NCBI GenBank assembly: GCA_029781855.1
Contig: JAKOVX010000001.1
Span: forward strand, 1-50,988
Source: Acidobacteriota bacterium
Lineage (GTDB): Bacteria; Acidobacteriota; Blastocatellia; Pyrinomonadales; Pyrinomonadaceae
Direction of reading: 5' to 3'
DNA: 50,988 nt
Below, piece by piece: positions 37,114-45,367 of the stretch; positions within the stretch are counted from its first letter, which is position 1, and each line of letters begins with the position of its first letter. Both the position numbers and the translations under genes were made by a program. Below the pieces are notes generated by a model, which ran no database searches, was not told the origin of the DNA, and saw nothing but the letters and a program-made list of their open reading frames with translations.

Positions 37114-37512
37114 ATGGAACTCAATATCGGACAACAATTTTCGACCACACGCGAGGTCACGGATGAACTGGTTCGCAAATTCGCGGATGTATCGAGCGAT
37201 CACAACCCAATACACCTCGACGAGGAGTTTGCAAAGACGACGCGATTCGGCCGGCGAATAGCTCACGGCATGTTGAGCGGGGCGTTCATATCGGCGGTAT
37301 TGGGCAATGAGTTCAAGGGCCTCAAGATCGTCTATCTCTCGCAGACAATGAAGTTTACGGCACCGGTATATCTTGGCGATACGGTGACCGCAACCGCAAC
37401 GATAACAAACATCCGTGGAGAACGTGGCATCGTCACGCTCGAAACGAACTGCACCAACCAGAATGGTGAATTGCTGGTCAAAGGCGAGGCCGCTGTTATG
37501 GTGATGCCATGA
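37114..37512 (+). CDS. MaoC-like (R)-enoyl-CoA hydratase
   Basis: A 132-residue single hot-dog-fold hydratase of the PhaJ/MaoC group, which hydrates trans-2-enoyl-CoA to (R)-3-hydroxyacyl-CoA. The hydratase-2 motif is SSDHNPIHLDEEFA with the catalytic Asp and His, and GRRIAHGMLSG and DTVTATATI follow. It may supply precursors for lipids or polyhydroxyalkanoate; nothing in the neighbourhood chooses between these. It ends the alr-yihY-maoC run. Confidence 0.91.
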   Translation: MELNIGQQFSTTREVTDELVRKFADVSSDHNPIHLDEEFAKTTRFGRRIAHGMLSGAFISAVLGNEFKGLKIVYLSQTMKFTAPVYLGDTVTATATITNIRGERGIVTLETNCTNQNGELLVKGEAAVMVMP

Positions 37513-37521
37513 TCAACGGCG

Positions 37522-37553
37522 GCCATCATCAGTAAAACTGATCGGCTTTAGGT
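37522..37553 (+). terminator. Possible weak terminator after maoC
   Basis: A stem of ATCAGT / ACTGAT with a 3-base loop, extended by GCC/GGC with small bulges, is followed by TTTAGGTTT. The T-run is broken, so efficiency is uncertain. Confidence 0.38.
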
Positions 37554-37561
37554 TTATCATG

Positions 37562-37581
37562 CCCAAATGTTATGATTTGGG
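37562..37581. promoter_or_regulatory. 20-bp inverted repeat before the SIS gene
   Basis: The arms CCCAAAT and ATTTGGG with a 6-base spacer lie 24 bases before the SIS-domain ATG. The size fits an operator for a dimeric regulator of sugar-phosphate metabolism. It may equally be part of the upstream terminator, because TTTAGTTT follows it. Confidence 0.4.
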
Positions 37582-37604
37582 TTTAGTTTGCATTTCAAAA
37601 TAAT

Positions 37605-38633
37605 ATGTCACTAATGTTGCAGGAGATCGCTGAGCAGCCCACGGTTTTGGAACGAACGATCAATGGCGAACGTCAAAAGATCGAGAAATTGGGTGCATTT
37701 CTGCGTGAACGCGAGATCGACCTGATCGTGCTGGTCGCCCGTGGAAGTTCGGACAACGCCTCTTTATTCGGCAGATATCTACTTGAGGTGACGACCGGTA
37801 TTCCAGTCTCGCTGTCGGCTCCGTCTGTCGTGACGCTTTACGGCGCAAAGATCAATTTGAGCCGAGCACTAGTCGTAGGCGTTTCACAATCTGGCGAAGG
37901 CACGGACATTAACGCGGTTCTTCAATCGGCCAAAGATTCGGGTGCATTCACACTAGGGATCACGAATGAAGCCGATTCGTCAATGGCAAAGATCGCGGAT
38001 GAGACGCTGTTGATCCACGCCGGGCGGGAACGGTCGGTCGCTGCGACCAAGACCTACACGGGCCAGATGCTTCATTTTTACCTGCTCGCATCGATCCTCG
38101 GGGATCGAAAAATAGACTTTGAGCGGATCCCGGAATATACGCAGCAGGCGTTATCGTTGACACCGCAGGTGGAGACGCTTGTCGAACGTTATGTGTTCAT
38201 GGAGAACTGCGTGGTTGTCGGCCGTGGGATGAATTACGGTAATTCCTACGAGCTAGCCCTCAAGTTGATGGAGACCTGTTACGTGGTCGCCGAGAGATTC
38301 TCGTCGGCAGATTTTTTCCACGGCCCGCTGGCGATCGTCGAACGACGGTTCCCTGTAATAATGTTCGCCCCGTCAGGAGTCACAAAGAAGAGCAGCGTCG
38401 ACCTTCTAAACAATCTTCGAGATCTTCACGCTGATTGCCTTGCGATAACGAACGACGCCGAGATCGCTGCGATGTCGCCGAAAGGGCTCATGCTGCCGGC
38501 GGGTATCGATGAATTCCTCACGCCGATCCCGTTCATTGTACCGGCGCAGCTTTTCGCTGCGTACCTCTCGGCGGCCAAGGGCCTAGATCCTGATGCACCG
38601 AGGTCGTTGTCGAAGGTAACGAAGACGGTCTAA
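37605..38633 (+). CDS. SIS-domain glucosamine-6-phosphate deaminase / isomerase-like protein
   Basis: A 342-residue protein made of two SIS domains and lacking the glutaminase half of GlmS. GSSDNASLFGRYLLE, VVGVSQSGEGTDI, GRERSVAATKTYTGQ and FFHGPLAIVE are the sugar-phosphate-binding signatures, and the C-terminus (PRSLSKVTKTV) is GlmS-like. Such proteins (NagB-II) deaminate glucosamine-6-phosphate, feeding amino sugars into glycolysis; an isomerase role is possible. It has its own upstream region with a 20-bp inverted repeat. Two starts are possible, ATG at 37605 or 37614. Confidence 0.86.
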   Translation: MSLMLQEIAEQPTVLERTINGERQKIEKLGAFLREREIDLIVLVARGSSDNASLFGRYLLEVTTGIPVSLSAPSVVTLYGAKINLSRALVVGVSQSGEGTDINAVLQSAKDSGAFTLGITNEADSSMAKIADETLLIHAGRERSVAATKTYTGQMLHFYLLASILGDRKIDFERIPEYTQQALSLTPQVETLVERYVFMENCVVVGRGMNYGNSYELALKLMETCYVVAERFSSADFFHGPLAIVERRFPVIMFAPSGVTKKSSVDLLNNLRDLHADCLAITNDAEIAAMSPKGLMLPAGIDEFLTPIPFIVPAQLFAAYLSAAKGLDPDAPRSLSKVTKTV

Positions 38634-38702
38634 GAATTACGCAACGACGCCACCCAATACGTGGTTCGTGCATATTAACCTTTTCTATTAACAATAATTA
38701 GA

Positions 38703-40013
38703 TCAAAATTCGGAGGCTGCCCGAAGAAGTGCCTCCCGCATTGCAGCGGCGTTTGCCCAGCGGAGTTCGACCTGTTTGGCGAGCGCCGTCTCGATCACGG
38801 CGGCAAATCTCAACGGAATGTTCGGGATCCGCTGGGATATGGGGATGATCGGTTTTTCGAAGATCGCCTTGACCGTCTCGGAAATACCCGCTTTTGGGCC
38901 GATATCCAGTGCGTGGGCGCCGGTCAAAAGGCTATATGCCGTCATACCGATCGCATAGATGTCCGACGGCGGCCGAACTTCCTTGAAGTCGCGAACCTGT
39001 TCCGGCGGCATGTACGCGATGGTCCCGGCGACATCGCCAACCATCGTCACACCGCTCATTCCGGTCTGTTTGTAACTCTTTGAAAGCCCAAAATCGGTAA
39101 GTTTCGCGTTCGAACGAGGGAACTCGCCCTCGATCAGGATGTTCTGTTCCTTGATGTCGCGATGGACGAATCCAAGTGAATGAGCGAAATCCAGAGCCGC
39201 CAGCGTTTGCTCGATTATCAGGGCGACCTCGCGTGGTTGGAGTTTCCCGCCCCGGTGTTTTGCGAGCCGTGCCGCATCCATTCCGGCAATGTACTCTGTG
39301 ACCAGGTAAACAATGCCGTTATGCGTTCCGTGTTCTATGTAGCTGACAATGTGCGGATGCCGCAGGGCCGACGCGACCTCGATCTCACGCAGGAAACGCT
39401 TCATTGATTGGTCGCTAACGGCGACCTCAGGCAAAAGCGTTTTGATCGCGACCGCCTGCCCGGTCTTCTCAGAACGGGCCAGCATCACGCTGCCCATTCC
39501 GCCTTGACCGATCACCCGCATCATTTGGTAATTTGGGATGGGTTGAGGATTCGCTCGAAGCTTTTCGCGGCACTCATCGCAAACGTAAGTTAGTTTCGAC
39601 GCCGGATTCGACGCCTCAACGCTCGCCGGCAAGCCGCAATTAAGACAAGCTACGGCTACAAGCGACGGATGCGTTCCCGACGCGGGCGATCCGAATTCCC
39701 TGATCTCAGTCGGATCCGACGTTACCTCGACCTCGAGAACGGTCTCACCACCCTGGATGCGATCGCCGCTCTTAAGATGTGCGGTGTCTACGCGAAGTCC
39801 ATTGACGAACGTGCCGTTTGTCGACCCGAGGTCACGGAGAAACGCCTGCGGGGGAGCGATCTCGATCAGACAATGATGCCGCGAGAAGAAACGGTCGTGC
39901 GGAAGGCAGAATTGAGCATCCTCGCTGCGACCGATCATGAACGTGTCATGCTGATCAAATGTAAATGAACGTCCGGTCTGGGGCCCCGCGATAACGTTTA
40001 GGCTTACGCGCAT
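38703..40013 (-). CDS. FHA - zinc ribbon - Ser/Thr kinase protein
   Basis: A soluble 436-residue kinase with a rare layout. An N-terminal FHA domain (1-98) has FMIGRSEDAQFCLP, FSRHHCLIEI and DLGSTNGTFVNG. A C4 zinc ribbon follows (C123, C126, C145, C148). The kinase domain (163-436) has GQGGMGSV, K191 in VAIKT, HRDIKEQN, TDFGLSKS and AYMPPEQ. There is no TM helix. The FHA domain may bind the kinase's own autophosphorylated threonines or a phosphorylated partner. It is the last of four leftward genes with zinc-ribbon segments. Confidence 0.9.
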   Translation of the reverse strand: MRVSLNVIAGPQTGRSFTFDQHDTFMIGRSEDAQFCLPHDRFFSRHHCLIEIAPPQAFLRDLGSTNGTFVNGLRVDTAHLKSGDRIQGGETVLEVEVTSDPTEIREFGSPASGTHPSLVAVACLNCGLPASVEASNPASKLTYVCDECREKLRANPQPIPNYQMMRVIGQGGMGSVMLARSEKTGQAVAIKTLLPEVAVSDQSMKRFLREIEVASALRHPHIVSYIEHGTHNGIVYLVTEYIAGMDAARLAKHRGGKLQPREVALIIEQTLAALDFAHSLGFVHRDIKEQNILIEGEFPRSNAKLTDFGLSKSYKQTGMSGVTMVGDVAGTIAYMPPEQVRDFKEVRPPSDIYAIGMTAYSLLTGAHALDIGPKAGISETVKAIFEKPIIPISQRIPNIPLRFAAVIETALAKQVELRWANAAAMREALLRAASEF

Positions 40014-40067
40014 TAAAAAAACTGATCGGGTTAGAACTATCGTTCCCGACAGAGAAGAGTATTGTAA

Positions 40068-40577
40068 CTAATTTCCGAGACTTCCCAAAAAGATCGCGGC
40101 ACCATAAAGAACGATAATTAGAAGAAGAGCTGCAAAATAGATGAGTCCGGTCACGATCCCGCCGATGGCCAGACCGCGGCCCGTGTAGCTTCGAGGGTCC
40201 CTCTTTATCTGCGAAATCGAGATGAATCCGGTGATCATTGCAACCGGAGCAAGGAGCACTCCCAAATAACAGCACCAGCCGACCGTAATACTGGCAATTC
40301 CGAAACAGAGCGACGTAACCGCGAGTGTCTGGTTCGGAGCGAGCGAGATCGGGTAACTCATCACCTGCTGGCCCTGCCACTGTACAGGCGGAGCTGCCGG
40401 TGCCTGCCAGTTAGTCGGATTTGTCGACCGCGGGTCGTTCATCATGACCGTTGGCGGCGAATCGTCGAAAGGGCGTTGGCTGCCGGCGTAAGAACTCACC
40501 AGCATTTCACCATCGTTCAGGCAAAAATTCAGCTGATCATCCGTGTAGGTCTGATTGCACCGTGGGCATTGCTTCAT
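40068..40577 (-). CDS. Zinc-ribbon and DUF4190-like membrane protein
   Basis: A 169-residue protein. The N-terminus MKQCPRCNQTYTDDQLNFCL is a short ribbon-like module; it is followed by a Pro/Gln-rich linker with PPTVMMNDPR (Thr43) and then two to three TM helices (about 85-165) with GIASITVGWCCYLGVLLAPV and GRGLAIGGIVTGLIY, as in DUF4190. The same N-terminal module and T-V-M-M-N motif occur in the upstream gene. Its ATG overlaps that neighbour's region by one base (TAATG). Function unknown. Confidence 0.78.
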   Translation of the reverse strand: MKQCPRCNQTYTDDQLNFCLNDGEMLVSSYAGSQRPFDDSPPTVMMNDPRSTNPTNWQAPAAPPVQWQGQQVMSYPISLAPNQTLAVTSLCFGIASITVGWCCYLGVLLAPVAMITGFISISQIKRDPRSYTGRGLAIGGIVTGLIYFAALLLIIVLYGAAIFLGSLGN

Positions 40578-41578
40578 TATTTTCGAAGTTCGAGATCCTT
40601 AAACGCGATCTTGGCGGCATCTCCGGAATAGAGGCCAACCACTCCGCCCGAATATCCGTAATCGTTCTTGATAGTATTTACCAACGTTCCGTTGATATAG
40701 AGTTCGATCTTGCCGGGCAGATCGCGGACCTCGAGCGTATTCTCTTCGGTCCCGGGCTTAATGGCGTCAGACTTGGTCCAGGTAATTACGGCGTCCTCTT
40801 TTTGAGGCGAATGATGAACAACGCGGTACTTTTGCTTTTTGCTGTCGATCAGAAAGGCATATCCTTGCTGGAGTGGCGTCGGGTTACTGTGAAAAACGAG
40901 GCCGTAGCCCAGCCTGGAATCGGCATTGTCGACGTTCCGGAGCGTCACGGTGGTGTTTGCATTCTCGGTCTGGTCCGTGTCCGCAGGCGCCGCAAGGACA
41001 TAGTAGAAACCCTTCTGCTTCGACGACATGAAGAACTCGCCGTTCGAGAACTCGGTATTTCCATATAGCGATGTCGTGCGGACCCATTCGCTCAGGTCGA
41101 CCTTTTCGACATCGGTTCGATCCGAAGTGTTCGAAGTTGTCGTGGATGTGTTAGTTCCGTTTGTCTTCGAATTGGTAGGTGATGATGTGGTCGAGCCTTT
41201 CTTCGGCGTCGGCGTTGTGCTCGTGTTCGCGTTGGCAACCTCCATCTGCGAGCCGACGATGAATAACCCGACAACTCCGCCGCCGCACAATAGGGCGAGA
41301 ACACCAAGTATTAGTAAGACCCAGATCCACGTTTTCGAAGATTTTTTTGGCTGCATGGAATACGGTTGCGGAGCTGTATTCCATTGCGGTTGAGCCGGCT
41401 GCACCTGATATTGCGGTGTCTGGACCTGCCTGGTCGGCTCGGTGATCCGCGGCTCATTCATCATCACGGTCGCCGGCATCGCTTCGCTTGTGGCCTGCTC
41501 GAGAACGCTTCCATCTTCGAGACAAAAATTCAGATTGTCATCCGGATAAGTTTTACGGCATCGTGGGCATATTTTCAT
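40577..41578 (-). CDS. Zinc-ribbon, single-TM protein with extracytoplasmic lectin-like domain
   Basis: A 333-residue membrane protein. The N-terminal module MKICPRCRKTYPDDNLNFCL and PATVMMNEPR (Thr37) are cytoplasmic. A Gln/Pro linker and one TM helix (about 83-108, WIWVLLILGVLALLCGGG) follow. Outside are a Ser/Thr/Asn-rich stalk and a 170-residue beta domain with LYINGTLVNTIKNDYGYSGG, which resembles DUF1080/LamG-type carbohydrate-binding folds. GGAG lies 8 bases before the ATG. It is the second of four leftward genes; the kinase gene upstream could phosphorylate it. Confidence 0.76.
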   Translation of the reverse strand: MKICPRCRKTYPDDNLNFCLEDGSVLEQATSEAMPATVMMNEPRITEPTRQVQTPQYQVQPAQPQWNTAPQPYSMQPKKSSKTWIWVLLILGVLALLCGGGVVGLFIVGSQMEVANANTSTTPTPKKGSTTSSPTNSKTNGTNTSTTTSNTSDRTDVEKVDLSEWVRTTSLYGNTEFSNGEFFMSSKQKGFYYVLAAPADTDQTENANTTVTLRNVDNADSRLGYGLVFHSNPTPLQQGYAFLIDSKKQKYRVVHHSPQKEDAVITWTKSDAIKPGTEENTLEVRDLPGKIELYINGTLVNTIKNDYGYSGGVVGLYSGDAAKIAFKDLELRK

Positions 41579-41693
41579 CAGATGTCTCCAGGGCGAACTT
41601 AGTGTCTAGCGGTTGTTTCCAAACATTATACGCATAGATAGTCAGAATTGCGACTATTTTCAATACGTTTCGCACGTTTAGGTTGTTCGACGT

Positions 41694-43319
41694 TTATTGA
41701 AGCGTGAGGCCGCACCGCCCGCAAAATTTGATATGCGCCGGGTATGCTCCGCCGCAACGCTTGCACAACCGTTCGGCCTGAGGCGGCATAGTTTGTTTGT
41801 ACGCGGACGTAAACCCGACCGGCTGGCTAGATGTCGGGGCCGACGGGGGCGTGATGTTGAGGCCGCAGCGGCCGCAGAACCGCGAATTCATCGGTAGCGG
41901 TGCCTTGCACCTGGGGCAAGGATAGGTCGCCGAATCCTGTCCCGGCGAGATCATAACGAACGAACCGCTTCCACAGCGGCCACAAAATTTGACGCCTTCG
42001 GCGAACCGCGAATGGCAGCTTGCGCAAGCGACTATCCCGGGCATCATGCTTGATTGCGGTGAGCCTCCGGAACTCGTGCCCTGCGAAGATGTCGGCTGGC
42101 TCGATTCGCCATGAACCTGCCGAAGTTGAGCCTGGATGACTTGTTCATTCGCACCGCTGCGAACCTCGATGACACGTTCGTCGTCTCGCTCGCCCGGCTT
42201 TGAGACTCTTAGAACATGTTGACCGGCCGGGGTATCCGTCAGGACGACGCGTCCCGAGCTACCTACACTTCCCTTCCGTTCGTCGTCGACATATACCTCC
42301 GCACCCACGGGAGCAAGCACTACGAGGCGGGAAACACCCCCTTTACGCGTCTCATCAACGTCAGCAGCGGCATTTTCAAGTTCCGTGATCCATTCGGCGA
42401 CAGACGGCGGCCGGTTGGCGGGATCGATCTCGAGTGCCCGCATAATGATCCGTTCGACATCCGCCGGAATGTCCGATCGGATGGATGAGAGCGGAGCCGG
42501 TTTATGCATGATCTTCTGCATCACGAGCTGCATCAGATCACCTGTAAATGGCGTTCGACCGCCGAGCATAAGATATGCGATCGTTCCAAGGGCATAAAGA
42601 TCAGCCCGTTTGTCGACCCCGACTTCCGGCTGCATCTGCTCGGGCGACATAAACTCGGGCGTCCCGATAATGCCGCGTGAGGACGGAGTAGCGTGCGAAC
42701 TAGCGTCGGTGACAGTTTGATTCACGATCTTTGCCAGTCCGAAATCACCGACCTTTACCCAACCGTCCCCGCCTTTGCCCTTTTGCATTATGAAAATGTT
42801 TGCGGGCTTCAGGTCGCGATGCAGGATCCCTAGGTCGTGGGCTGCCTCGACGCCGTCAGCGATCTGCCGGAGCAGCCGAACGGCACGACCAACAGGCAAG
42901 GTGCCCTCGCGGCGGAGAAGTTTGTGCAGCGTCTCACCTTCGACATATTCCATCACGAGATAGAAAATGCCGTCGGCCGTCTCGCCGTAGTCGGTGACGC
43001 TGACAGTATTGGGATGCTGAATGGAGGCGGCGGCCTGTGCCTCGCGGCCAAAACGTGCGATCGCCTCACCTTCCTGGAGATCATCGCTATTTAGAATGTC
43101 TTGTCGCACGGTTTTGACGGCTACGCTGCGTGTATCAAATTTCTTGTCTTGAGCGAGATACACCTGGCCCATAGCTCCACGGCCAAGACGGCTGACCAAA
43201 AGATACCGATCCGCCAACAGTTGCGGGCCCGGCAACGAAGTGCGTGTGTTCACTTCGTCGTGCGGGCAGACGCCAACCTCGTCCGGGTAACACAATTCAC
43301 ATTTGGGACATTCCTTCAT
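41694..43319 (-). CDS. Ser/Thr kinase with zinc ribbons at both ends
   Basis: A soluble 541-residue kinase. MKECPKCELCYPDEVGVCPH at the N-terminus is a small Cys module. The kinase domain (about 38-300) has LGRGAMGQVYLA, K69 in VAVKT, HRDLKPAN, GDFGLAKI and EFMSPEQM. After a PEGA-like beta segment (about 330-395, VYVDDERKGSVGSSG) come three C-terminal zinc ribbons: CASC..CGRC, CPRC..CGRC and CKRC..CGRC (about 425-540). The ribbons may bind partners or metal. It is first in the leftward four-gene set and most likely acts on the next two membrane proteins. Confidence 0.9.
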   Translation of the reverse strand: MKECPKCELCYPDEVGVCPHDEVNTRTSLPGPQLLADRYLLVSRLGRGAMGQVYLAQDKKFDTRSVAVKTVRQDILNSDDLQEGEAIARFGREAQAAASIQHPNTVSVTDYGETADGIFYLVMEYVEGETLHKLLRREGTLPVGRAVRLLRQIADGVEAAHDLGILHRDLKPANIFIMQKGKGGDGWVKVGDFGLAKIVNQTVTDASSHATPSSRGIIGTPEFMSPEQMQPEVGVDKRADLYALGTIAYLMLGGRTPFTGDLMQLVMQKIMHKPAPLSSIRSDIPADVERIIMRALEIDPANRPPSVAEWITELENAAADVDETRKGGVSRLVVLAPVGAEVYVDDERKGSVGSSGRVVLTDTPAGQHVLRVSKPGERDDERVIEVRSGANEQVIQAQLRQVHGESSQPTSSQGTSSGGSPQSSMMPGIVACASCHSRFAEGVKFCGRCGSGSFVMISPGQDSATYPCPRCKAPLPMNSRFCGRCGLNITPPSAPTSSQPVGFTSAYKQTMPPQAERLCKRCGGAYPAHIKFCGRCGLTLQ

Positions 43320-43395
43320 TTCCTTGATTATTTTGAATGCGACCGCCTAATAATCCAAGTGTTGAACGTTGAAAGTCAAAACTTTTTGCGTTTTC

Positions 43396-43423
43396 TGGAC
43401 AATGTGAAAGATTTTGGTATAAT
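43396..43423 (+). promoter_or_regulatory. tRNA-Lys promoter
   Basis: A perfect TATAAT at 43418-43423 with an extended TGn just before it, and TGGACA (one mismatch to the -35 consensus) at 43396-43401, are separated by 16 bases. Transcription would start about 7 bases before the tRNA. Confidence 0.8.
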
Positions 43424-43436
43424 TCGAGTTTGCTTT

Positions 43437-43512
43437 GGGTCGATAGCTCAGTCGGTAGAGCAGCGGACTCTTAATCCGCGGGTCGCAGGTTCGATCCCTG
43501 CTCGGCCTACCA
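43437..43512 (+). tRNA. tRNA-Lys (anticodon CTT)
   Basis: A 76-base cloverleaf with encoded CCA. The anticodon stem GCGGA / TCCGC holds the loop CTCTTAA, giving anticodon CTT for codon AAG. The D-arm is AGCTCAGTCGGTAGAGC and the T-arm GCAGG TTCGATC CCTGC. The acceptor stem GGGTCGA pairs with TCGGCCT with two G-U pairs. A strong promoter and terminator flank it. Confidence 0.97.
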
Positions 43513-45157
43513 GTTCATGCAACGAGAAAGGGTCGCCGTAATGGTGACCCTTGTTTCGTTTGCGCGGAACTTGAATTCAGACCGAATTGAAAACACTTTC
43601 TTTAATTTGATAATTGGACCCAAGTGACACTGCCGCAGGTCCCCAGAAACGGAACCGGGACCGGAAATGACAAAACGTAAGATCTCGATACCGGTGAACT
43701 TTGATGTTCTGAAAATGTAATCCACGCCTTTCATCGACTTTGCTTTGATGAGCCAACCCGAAAACGTCGGCTCTCGTGGAATGTCCAGGTCGACGTTGTC
43801 GAGCCAATAAGCCGGCACTCCCGGAAAGGCGTGATGGGCCTCGTGTAAATTGAAATTAAAATGAAAGTATCGCGACACGAAAGCGAAGGTATCGAAACTC
43901 CGCGTGTATTTTACCTGATCCAGAAACGATATCGGCTTCACATTTTCGCCCTTAGATATTGGTATTTCAATGTGTGTATGCTGCGTCATGATCAGCAACT
44001 CTTTCCACACGAAACTCAGTATGAACGCCGGCAGTATGTAATAGAGAACAACCCCCCAAAAGAAATACAGAGTCACAATATAGACCACTAGTTAGATTGC
44101 CACATTCAAGACAGAGAGTTCATACACGGGCTTTGGCACAAATCGCCTTATCTTGGCGAGATTCCAGTAATTGCTGAGCATATAGCTCAGAAAGAATATG
44201 GGGATCATTAGCCACCAACAGGCGTTGACGATGATCTGAACGATCTTCGCCTCGATCGGTTTGACCGTCTTCTCCGTCGTCGGGTCAAGGTCACGCCAGC
44301 CGGTCCATCTGTGATGGAGGCTATGCATGCGCTGCCAGGTGAAGAAAGGAATGCCGGTTAACAATCCAAATATATTGCCGAAGAATCTATTGCCGGCCTT
44401 GCTCTTGAAGAAATTCAAATGTCCACATTCATGCAACAAAATAAAGGTCTGTGCAAAGAAAAAAGAGAGCGGGATCGTCCCGATCCGGTAGAGAATAGGG
44501 TTTTCCAAAACGAAAAAGTACACTGCAACGCCCACCAGAGCCAAAGGGACGCTCAGGAACGCGAGAGCTTTCAGGTTGTTTGCGTAGAGACCAGGATTCA
44601 TCTTCTTAATATCGGCGTACGGAAATTGCTGTATCACCGCGATATAAATGACCAGTATTATTAGGAATTGAACCACATTTAGACGAACGAGCCGATATTG
44701 GATCCTTCCCATCCGAGATAGCCTGTCGTATTCCTCCGTCGTCAGAAAGTTGATATCTCCCAAGTCCCTATACTCCATTTCTCCGTTGTGGGAGTGATGA
44801 GCGTTGTGGACGCGTTTCCAGTTTGAAAACGGGATGAAGGTAAACAAACTGCAAAAAACGCCTGTAGCGATCTTCAATCGGCGGGAGGAAGTAAACGACT
44901 GGTGTCCGCAATCATGCTGGATGAAAAAGATTCTTAGGAGAAAAAGGCCGTTCAGCACAGCCCGCCCGAGCGTCGCGAGATATGACCACTCGAGGCTGTA
45001 ATACATTAATATGCAGATACCAGTGAAAGGAACAAAGATAGGTATTTAGAAGCTGAATGACGACGCTTCTGCGGCGGGGCGGCTGATATTTTTTCACTAT
45101 CGTCCGCCAGTCATTCAATGCTAGTTCGAGATTTTCGCTGCCGGATTGAATTGTCAT
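43507..45157 (-). pseudogene. Broken fatty acid desaturase gene with five histidine boxes
   Basis: The gene would encode a membrane di-iron desaturase but is damaged. An N-terminal part (45157 to about 45010, 50 residues) reads NDWRTIVKKYQPPRRRS and then needs a one-base deletion near 45010 to join the main frame MYYSLEWSYLATL. The main part (45006-44092) has boxes HDCGH, HNAHH, HECGH and HSLHH, twice the normal number. An in-frame TAA at 44094-44092 cuts it from a continuation in the same frame (44088-43507) with TQHTH and HEAHH. The 3' end runs antisense into the tRNA-Lys terminator and CCA, so the original stop is probably lost. The region is visibly more AT-rich than its neighbours. It could be two fused desaturases under decay, or sequence errors. 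Confidence 0.75.
43528..43560 (+). terminator. Intrinsic terminator of tRNA-Lys
   Basis: A 10-bp stem (AAGGGTC-G-CC / GG-T-GACCCTT, one G-U pair) with a 5-base loop is followed by GTTTCGTTT. It lies 15 bases after the tRNA. Confidence 0.75.
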
Positions 45158-45367
45158 CGACGCTTAAGCGGAGAATGCAATTCGAACGATAAGGATGCCG
45201 CAAATACGTTCGAAATGGGAGAACGAGAATGTCGTTTTAAAGGAAAACGATGCAACGGTTGAAGCCTTTGATTTCCAAAAAGAATAGGATTTTTAGAACT
45301 CCATTCAATTCTGCGCCAAATCTGTCGAGTAACGACTGCTTTCTTCCCGCTGCCACTTTTTAAGAAA

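Noticed and set aside
43437..45157. Integrated element at tRNA-Lys with att sites
   Set aside because: No second copy of the tRNA 3' end and no integrase are seen within the window.
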